From assembly GCA_958510875.1 (NCBI GenBank), contig OY294069.1, positions 176,310,868 to 176,374,867 on the forward strand: a stretch of DNA of 64,000 nt. The letters run 5' to 3'. Every line of letters begins with the position of its first letter. Positions within the stretch are counted from its first letter, which is position 1. A model generated the notes under the pieces. The model was given only the letters and a program-made list of their open reading frames with translations, was not told the origin of the DNA and made no database searches. A program made the translations under genes and the position numbers. Below are positions 56,411 through 64,000 of this stretch, one piece after another. This stretch comes from Endomychus coccineus. Taxonomy: Eukaryota; Arthropoda; Insecta; Coleoptera; Endomychidae.

Positions 56411-57169
56411 TTTCGTAATATCAGCTTTAACATCAGTCCTTTATAATGACTTGAAAATGATTTAGTTTTAATTCAAGTGAAAAAAGGGCGATAGTGTAAA
56501 CTAAATTGTACTTGAAGTATTATGAGACAAGATGATTCTAGTAAAGCAATGACCAATGTAACGTGAAATTCTCGCTTCCGACGACTATGGAACGCAAAAA
56601 AAATTCAATATCAAATAACCATTCCTTTTATAACATTAAACGACTCTTAGGCAGTTGGAAACGCATTCGGAATTCTCCATTTTATTATGAGTTCCACTTT
56701 ATATTTAAATTCAGTAGTCCAATATCCGAGTAATTTCATTTCTCCATTCTGCGAACACGTTCAAGTGGCTTGGGCTTTCTTACGAGCTACGAATATAACT
56801 GAAACTGCGCCTCTCTTCTCATCCGCGAAGAAAAGTGGGGAAAATTGCTCTGCCCGGATCTCGCGGAAACGTATATTCACACGCCCATTTCCATACGGCA
56901 TAAGTAGATTTTTATACAAACACGATCGCCTGGAAATTTTCTGCTTTCGAATGTGCATACCACCAGAAATGTTAAGATTTTAAGTTTTTCAATTGGGTGC
57001 GTGCGAAATTATGATGTGTATTTTTATTATGATATTAACTGCAATCCAAGATATTTTTTTGTCTTTTTACACATATATTAACGTATTTCCGTCAATCAAC
57101 TAAAGGTGCAAAAAAGTCTTGTAGAAAGATTTCGGTATTCGGCAGGTTTCACGCCTGAGAGCGAAAGGG

Positions 57170-57420
57170 TGGCCAGCTTGAGCTCGTCTAGTCTGCTAAT
57201 CTGAAATAACAGACTAGATTTATGATGAGCTTCCAAAGAGGTTTATAATGCCAAAATGATATCAAAGCTTATCGAACGCCTGAATGGGTCTCGTTCGTTT
57301 TGATTCATCCGTTCCCCTAATCGAAGATGGTTACACCTTGGAGACTACTCCACAAGAAAAGGCCAACCTTTTTGCAAGAATAATTGAAGCAAATTTCACT
57401 TTGGTCCAAAGTATAGAAAA
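57170..57420 (+). mobile_element. LINE linker fragment
   Basis: Plus frame: PLIEDGYTLETTPQEKANLF followed by ARIIEANFTL, the segment between endonuclease and RT in LINE ORF2 (P-L---G...-EKA--FA--F---FT). Short and truncated on both sides. Confidence 0.6.
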
Positions 57421-57424
57421 AAGT

Positions 57425-58325
57425 GCACTCCAGACTTATTAAACTTTTTTGTTTCATCTTTGGCATTAAAAAACGTATGAGACAATTTATTCTGGGGTTT
57501 CAAGGAAATTTTTAGATAATGTTTTGACCATATGAATTTCCTTGACCTTACCTCCACACACATTACCAAGTCATTATAACATATTCTCACTTCCGCTTCG
57601 ATTCAGTGTTTTTTTCCACTCTTCCCACTAAAGCCTGATAATGAATCGTATGCCGACGTCATAGCATAAGAGTTGTGACCTGGTATGGTCCAGGCGAAAA
57701 GCCCAGTGAGCACCTCAATTCGGCTCTTGAACTCTGCCATATTTGCCTATCATACTAAGATATCCGTGAAGTTTCCATTCCAGAATCACACATATTTTTC
57801 TTCCACAGTAGACGTATGCGTAACGTTGACGAAACAAATCTATAAATAACACATAGACTGATAAACAAGTGAGCATACAGATTCGGAATTTAGGAAATCA
57901 TGACACATAAAAACTGCAAGTTCGTAAATTCGTCAATATTGACTTATGTTACGTGCACGTATGCATTTAAATCAAAAAATAAATCAAAACGATATCAACG
58001 AACTGATTGCCATTTCGTTTCGATTGCAAAACAAATAAATTCCGTTGCACTTTATGGACACAATAGCTCTTCTAAAGTGATATTTTTATGTTTTTACTGG
58101 TTATATTGCATTTTCAAATGGAAAAATGATAAGAGAAAACTATTCCATTATTATACAAAACAGATATGTTTCATTTCGCCATATTTGCCATGAATATAAT
58201 TGAATTGTATACACATTTTTTAGGGAGTATATTTAAGCCACTGATCAAGGCTCTACAATGTTCACTTCAGAACAATCTGCCTCTTATAATGTTTTCATTA
58301 CACTTTTGTGTAATTTGTCGATTTA
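57425..58325. other. Intergenic, nothing recognised
   Basis: No gene or repeat recognised before the satellite begins. Confidence 0.4.
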
Positions 58326-58329
58326 CAAC

Positions 58330-59307
58330 TGCCTTAATCTATTGGGGAAATTGAACAATTTAACGTCCAGAAACTGCTACAGCTCATCAATTAACTTTTC
58401 TTTTCGGAAAGTCTATCTACATATGTTCCTCTCCATTGAGAAGATCTTTTAAGAGTATCAAACAATTTATTCTTCAGAAATTATTGGTATCCATGAATTA
58501 AAGTAACATTGATCTTTTTGATGTTAAAATTTAAGTTCAATTGTTGAAAAACTCATCTACAATCTCTCATGTATATTGGAAAATTGCTTTAGAGCTTATT
58601 CAACAATTTATCCTTCGGTAGCTATTGGTGTCCTTGAATTAAAGTAACAATTATTATTTTGGTGTATACTTTCAAGTTTAATTGTTCAAAAAATCATCTA
58701 CAATCACGTTCATTGGGAAATTGTTCTTGAGTGTATTGAACAATTTTTTCTCCATAAAGTATTGAAACTCTTGAACTAAAGCAACATTGATCCTTTTGAT
58801 GTTTAAATTCGAGTTAAATAGTGGCAAAATTCATCTACAATCACTCATGTCTATTGGGAAATTGTTTTAGGACGTATTAAACAAATTATCCTTCATAAAC
58901 TATCCTATTGGGAAATTGTTTTAGAGCTTATTCTACAGTTTATCCTGCAGAAACTATTGGTGTCCTTGAATTAAAAATAACTTTGATTATTTTGCTGCAT
59001 ACATTCAAGTGCAATTTTTGAAAAGCTCATCTACAATCGCTCACGTTCATTGGGCAATAGTTACAATGATCATTCTGGTGTATCAATTTAAGTTCAATTG
59101 TTGAATCTCGTTCGTTGACAAATTATTTTGGAGCTTACTCATTAATTTATCCTTCAGAAAATATTGGTATCCTTGAATTAAAGCAACATTGAGCCTTTTG
59201 ATGTATAAATGCAATTTCAATTATTTAAAGATTCATCTACAATTGTTCATGCCTATTGGGAAATTGTTCTAGAGCGATTAAACAATTTGTCGTCTAGAAA
59301 GTATTAG
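58330..59307 (+). repeat. Tandem satellite, ~140-bp monomers, left block
   Basis: Units recur with the order ATTGGGAAATTGTTTTAGAG, CAACAATTTATCCTTC, CTATTGGTGTCCTTGAATTA, AAGCAACATTGAT, TCAAGTTCAATTGTTG, CATCTACAATC. I measured the CAACAATTTAT box at about 58456, 58597, 58734 and 58875, a spacing of 137-141 bp. Units are diverged and some are truncated. The block ends exactly at the transposon at 59310. Confidence 0.85.
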
Positions 59308-59309
59308 TA

Positions 59310-59795
59310 CAGGGTGTCCCATTTTGGGTACTTTTGCGGGGTATCTCCTTTATTTTTAAAGATAGAGAGTTGCGGTTTTCGCGAGACTGTGCTACTTTTT
59401 CGTAAAACTCAAGATGCCGTCAACAGAATTTTCATAGCCCTTTTAGTTTTTAAGATACAGGGCATTTCTGAAAATGTTGCATTTTGTGACCCCCCTCGTA
59501 TCTCCGTTATCCTTCAACTTATCGAAAAGGTAAAATAACATACTAATAGATTTTTTTCCGTAGAATGCAGTGGTGTAGATAACTTTTGTTACATATTTAC
59601 TGTTTTTGAGTTATATAGCAAACTTATGTTTCTTTAAATGGAACATCCTGTATATTTATAGACTATAAAATTTGTCTTTTTTTTACCTTTTCAAAAATAT
59701 ATGATAGTATAAACTTTTTTTCAGAAACACGCAAATAATTGACAATTTTTAGAAATTAAATACATATTTTAATTGTAGGCCATTGATATTGTTTA
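59310..59795. repeat. Left terminal inverted repeat, ~485 bp
   Basis: Aligns with the reverse complement of about 61205-61686 along its length. Differences are few (for example GCGGGGTATC against GCGAGGTATC). Blocks inside include AGATAGAGAGTTGCGGTTTT and GTATCTCCGTTATCCTTCAA. Confidence 0.9.
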
Positions 59796-59900
59796 TGACA
59801 AGAAACAGAAATAAACATCAAATCTCTATCGCATTTAAGCTGTTTATTTTCGTTCTTTTGGTATCATTATTCAATAGATATTTATCAATTTTTTCGAATA

Positions 59901-61027
59901 ATGGCAGTTTACGAAAATTATGAGAAATATGATATGATGGTATGTTTTATACAGAATAATGAAAATTCTGAAGAAGCTTCGTAATTATATTTCCAAAGGT
60001 GAGTAAGCTATTATGGCTATGAAAATCTCTATTATCATTTTAATTTTTGCTTGTTAGATATCCAGAAAGAAGGCAACCGTTTTTTGGGATATTTGCCCGT
60101 TTACAAGCAAATTTAGTTGAGCACGGATCATTTGTTCACCCGCGCCCTAAAACATACAACAAAGAGAACAGGGAAAGAAAAGAGATAGATACTTAAGGAT
60201 ATGTAGAAGCAACACCTTCGTCCTCATGTAGAAAAATTGAGAAGGAAATTGGTGTGCCAAAAACTAACGCTCAGAGGATCTTGAAGAAATATAAGTATCA
60301 TCCATACAAATTTAATATACTACAACATTTGCATCCTGGCGATGCCGAGCGCCGGGCACTGTTTTGCCAGTGGTATTTGCAACAAATCGATGCTAACGAT
60401 TTATTAGGCAGACTTGTTATCTGGTCAGACGAATGCTTTATTTCAAGTGCTGGCATTTTCAATCGTCACAATACCAGGAACTGGCGTAGTGAAAATCTGC
60501 ATTTAATGTTTGAAAGGGCACAACAGGGACGCTTTGGAGTTGGGGTTTCATGTTTTATTTTGGGTAGACATATAGTTTATAGGATTTTTGAAGGAGGTCT
60601 TACAGCACGTAGATACCTAGAAATTCTTGAGGAAGTTATTCCAGAACTGCTCGAAAACATTGCATTAGCCCAGTATAATGCTGTTTACCTACAGCAAGAT
60701 GTTGCCCCTAGTCATAACTCTAGGCTCTCAAGGGCCTTTCTAAATAATAACTTTCCTCAAAGATGGATAGGTACCAACGGACCTGTTAGATGGCCTCCAC
60801 GATCACCAGATCTCTCAATTTTAGATTTTTTTTTATGGGGTTATATACAAAATGAAGTATATAAAACTCGATATGACGGCATTGTAAAACTTCGAGAGGC
60901 AATTGATTTAGCTTTTCGAAATCTGCGAATGAGAACAATGGTTCTTTTGAACGCTATTCAAAGAATCTCAAAGATGTGCCAATTTTGCATTAGAGAAAAT
61001 GGTGGTCAATTTGAACATCACATTTAA
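59901..61027 (+). pseudogene. Transposase (DUF4817 + DDE, DD41D), two in-frame stops
   Basis: Exon 1 starts at ATG 59901. A phase-2 intron (GTGAGT at 59999 to TTGTTAG at 60057) joins to YPERRQPFFGIFARLQANLV, a typical DUF4817 DNA-binding domain. The frame then continues to HPYKFNILQHLHPGDAERRA and the catalytic core: WSDECF (first Asp), QQDVAPSH (second Asp), and PPRSPDLSILDFFLWG (third Asp). I count 41 residues between the second and third Asp, hence DD41D. It ends CIRENGGQFEHHI. In-frame stops at 59982-59984 (TAA) and 60194-60196 (TAA) are the only lesions I see; the ORF from 60254 on (a GTG) is fully open. It cannot make full-length protein without readthrough. Confidence 0.88.
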
Positions 61028-61204
61028 TTTTTTTTAATAATGTTATTTTTTTGTGTTTTTGTTATATTGTCACTTTACGCCACAAAACTGTTGTTACAAA
61101 CTTACTGTTAGAAAAAAGATCTATGGGAATTTTTTTTAATAGATACCTATATACAAGGTATCCAATTATTTGTTAGTAATATGTAAGTTGCACTTGTTTA
61201 TTAT

Positions 61205-61686
61205 TGTTATCCATAGCCTACTATTAAAATATGTATTTAATTTCTGAAAATTGTCAATTATTTGCGTGTTTCTGAAAAAAAGTTTATATTATCATATATT
61301 TTTGAAAAGGTAAAAAAAAGACAAATTTTATAGTCTATAAATATACAGGGTGTTCCATTTAAAAAAACATAAGTTTACTTTATAACTCAAAAACAGTAAA
61401 TATGTAACAAAAGTTATCTACACCACTGCATTCTACGAAAAAAAAACTGTTAGAATGTTATTTTACCTTTTCGATAAGTTGAAGGATAACGGAGATACGA
61501 GGAGGGTCACAAAATGCAACATTTTCAGAAATGCCCTGTATCTTAAAAACTAAAAGGGCTATGAAAATTCTGTTGACGGCATCTTGAGTTTTACGAAAAA
61601 GTAGCACAGTGTCGCGAAAACCGCAACTCTCTATCTTTAAAAATAAAGGAGATACCTCGCAAAAGTACCCAAAATGGGACACCCTG
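61205..61686. repeat. Right terminal inverted repeat, ~482 bp
   Basis: Inverse of the left repeat. An open frame on its minus strand mirrors one at 59314-59538; both are shadows of the TIR and not genes. Confidence 0.9.
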
Positions 61687-61688
61687 TA

Positions 61689-62240
61689 CACTTAAATTGA
61701 AGCAACATTGATTCTTTTGATGTTCAAATTCAAGTTCAATTGTTGAAAGAATCATCTACAATCGCTCATGTCTATTGGGAAATTGCTTTAGAGCGTATTA
61801 AAAAATGTTCATTCAGAAAATATCCTAATGGAAAATTGTTTTAGAGTTTATTCAACAATTTATACTTCAGAAACTATTGGTGTCCTTGAATTGAAGTAAG
61901 ATTGATCATTTTACTGTTTACATTCAAGTTCAATTGTTGAAAAACTTATCTACAATCGCTCACGTTTATTGGGAAATTGTTTTGGAGCTTATTTAACATA
62001 TTAACCTTTAGAAACTATTGATATCCTTGAATTAAAACCTTTTGTTGCTTAAATTCAAGTTTAAAAGTTGTGTAGCTTATCTACAATCACTCATGTCTAT
62101 TGGGGAATTGTTTTAGAGCATATTAAACAATTCCCCAATGACCATGAGTGATTGCAGATGAGCTGCACAACAGTTAAACTTGATTTTGAGTACCAAAAGG
62201 TTTGAAATTGTTTTATAGCATATTGAACGATTGATTCATG
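61689..62240 (+). repeat. Tandem satellite, right block
   Basis: Continues the same ~140-bp units after the transposon (TTGAAGCAACATTGAT, then CTATTGGTGTCCTTGAATTG at about 61880). It fades out near 62240. Confidence 0.8.
62055..62184. repeat. Inverted satellite units forming a ~130-bp hairpin
   Basis: Left arm TACAATCACTCATG, then TTGGGGAATTGTTT; right arm AAACAATTCCCCAATG, then CATGAGTGATTGCAGA. The arms are about 60 bp each, centred near 62118. Here the array reverses direction. Confidence 0.8.
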
Positions 62241-62244
62241 TATA

Positions 62245-64000
62245 TATTTGGAAAAAGAAGGTTGCTTCACATAAGAAAACTGGTCTTTATAATCCAATTT
62301 GCTTCTATGGACTCTAATTTTTCCTCCTGTGAGAAATAAGTTCATAAATTGAAAACGTATGATTGGTTACAGAGTGAGGAAACCAACTGTTCCCATAGAA
62401 CGTAGAAAGATGTTCAATAGAATTTATTGCAACTGTTTAATAAGCAAATGTAGCTCATAGTAGATTAGGTTGGTATATTGTTTTTGAGGAAATAGCGTTT
62501 TCTGCATAAGCATTTTGTATTAAAATGTAAATTTTGCTTATTTCCTTACCTTGTTTGAATATACATGGAAATATTACCTAAGCCGAAATGACATCAGATT
62601 GATTTATGGTCCGTACATGCTTGCCACGTTTCGTTATTGAGAAGTTCTCCATCGTAAAAAATTTGATAGCATATCAATAGAAGTAGTTGACTTTATAAAC
62701 GTGCTCCTTCATTATTTATTGTCGTTATATGCGGAAAGTGATTGATTTATGCATTTACTGAAATCTATTACAAAACATAAATTTGATTGAAGGTTCTGTC
62801 TCGTTTAGAATAATGAGGAGATAATGAAGCTTTAGAATTATTTTCCAAATCCCCACCCACTGAACTATGAATCAGATCGTCTAATATAAACTTAATTTGG
62901 AATCTTTAGCGGGATGAGAGCCTCTTGTTGATGACGTTACGTTGACTTTTGTTGTTTTGCAGCTTATAGGCCTTGTACTATAGAGGTTATTGACTCGACT
63001 GGACTATAATTTAAGCGGCTGATAGATTTGGAATTCATCCCGGCATTTACGAATTGAGTGTATTATTTTCTGATAACCTCTTCAAAGCTCAATCATTCAG
63101 CAATCCTTGGCAATATAATAGAATCAGAAATTAAACGTTGGGTCATCACATAAAGTCATCCGTATAAAGGAATAAAGCTATACGCTACTCGATTTCCTTC
63201 GTTCTGTTGAAATAAATTTAGAAATCCGCTCAATTCGAAGGGCATTTCCAAATCTTCTATTACCGAAGTGTTAGCCATCAATTTCAAGTGACATATCAGA
63301 CTCGTTTCCGCCGAGATCGAATTGTATTAAAATTTAAATGAAGACATTTTGTAATCAGTATTCGCCAATAGATTTCCGGAGTTAAGATAGAATCTTGGGG
63401 AGATTGGCAATCACTTATACGTCACGTCCTCCATGCAAATAAAATGGGGTTGCGATTTACATTGGACCCGTTTAGAACGTGATTTAGAAACTCGAGGGAT
63501 CGCACAGTTCGGTAACGTTCTGAATGCTGAGTCAAGCTAACGTTTAAAATGTGTTTATTTGAATTTTCTCCTCCAACTTCTATTTTTGGTTGAGTGAATT
63601 TCTCGATCTGCATATCGTTCTTGCACAAAATGGCTCTGCCAGCGGCGACTCGTGTTCACGTTTTGACATAAGAAAACTATACTACCATTATCTGTCATAA
63701 TCAACAGTAATAGAACAATATATTGGTATTACCCATATGTCAGTTCATTTTAACAATAATCTATAATCTTCACAGCAAATGAACCAACAACATGAATGTC
63801 AACAGAAGGATGTCAGTTCCCTTTTGTTGCTTGTAACGGTGTGAATCCTGTTGCAGGGTTTAATTTCAGTATTGTTTCAAGTGGTAATTAATTTAAATAT
63901 ATAAGTCCCGGTAAGTCAGGCCCTGACATCTATGTTATAATGGCGGCAGCTGTATATTTGTCGCGGTACGTTATTGTTCTATATAATTGACAGAAGGTGT
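62245..64000. other. Intergenic; dispersed repeat at 62915-63000
   Basis: The block GAGCCTCTTGTTGATGACGT is related to 34930-35020. No gene was recognised to the end of the window. Confidence 0.4.

Larger units (their letters stand above)
59310..61686 (+). mobile_element. DD41D-type Tc1/mariner-like transposon, 2,377 bp, inserted in the satellite
   Basis: The element begins CAGGGTGTCCCATTTTGGGT and ends with the inverse, flanked by TA (59308-59309 and 61687-61688). The terminal inverted repeats are very long, about 485 bp, and nearly identical. Removing the element joins satellite sequence without gap, so this is a clean insertion. It carries one broken transposase gene on the plus strand. 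Confidence 0.92.

Noticed and set aside
59314..59538. Small ORF, repeated on the other strand at 61458-61691
   Set aside because: Both are within the long terminal inverted repeats; they are mirrored shadows without a known motif.

Overview
The window reads as AT-rich nuclear DNA of an insect. One host gene is visible, a tinman/NKX2-5-type NK-2 homeobox gene on the minus strand at about 1.77-5.88 kb, in two exons. Nearly everything else recognisable is transposable-element DNA of insect type: an errantivirus-like (Ty3/gypsy) provirus, mariner and DD41D Tc1/mariner-like transposons, hAT, Penelope-like elements, several non-LTR retrotransposon families, a tRNA-derived SINE, and many foldback/MITE-like inverted repeats. 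The species cannot be fixed from the sequence; a beetle is one guess.

Layout. 0-6.3 kb: tinman, with a rotten non-LTR retrotransposon in its single 3.3-kb intron and a TATA-like box upstream. 6.5-8.8 kb: two oppositely oriented LINE fragments. 9.0-9.9 kb: a 903-bp TA-flanked transposon that keeps an intact ORF made of the transposase DNA-binding region plus only the last residues of the transposase. 10.8-11.7 kb: a mariner MITE and a PIF/Harbinger scrap. 12.16-19.77 kb: a young provirus with 243-bp LTRs that look identical, a 4-bp target duplication, gag, pol and a frameshifted env. It sits just upstream of a broken tyrosine-recombinase-like ORF that is also split by a 289-bp foldback MITE. 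22.0-22.8 kb: an internally deleted mariner. 26.3-27.95 kb and 36.2-37.5 kb: two very large imperfect palindromes. 29-34.7 kb: LINE remains. 37.5 kb: a hAT MITE with a perfect 8-bp duplication. 38.2 and 45.1 kb: two SINE copies. 42.5-44.8 kb: a hAT element with a recognisable but broken transposase. 45.3-47.0 kb: Penelope-like fragments in alternating orientation. 47.6-57.4 kb: LINE scraps and inverted repeats. 58.3-62.2 kb: a tandem satellite of about 140 bp per unit, split by a 2.38-kb DD41D-type transposon with terminal inverted repeats of nearly 0.5 kb.

Functionally, tinman encodes a DNA-binding transcription factor (the family drives cardiac and dorsal mesoderm fate). The transposon genes act only within their own elements. 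The two DD41D/DUF4817-type elements are informative together: one keeps the catalytic domain but has stop codons, while the other has lost the catalytic domain in frame and keeps an open DNA-binding ORF, the arrangement expected of a self-made repressor.
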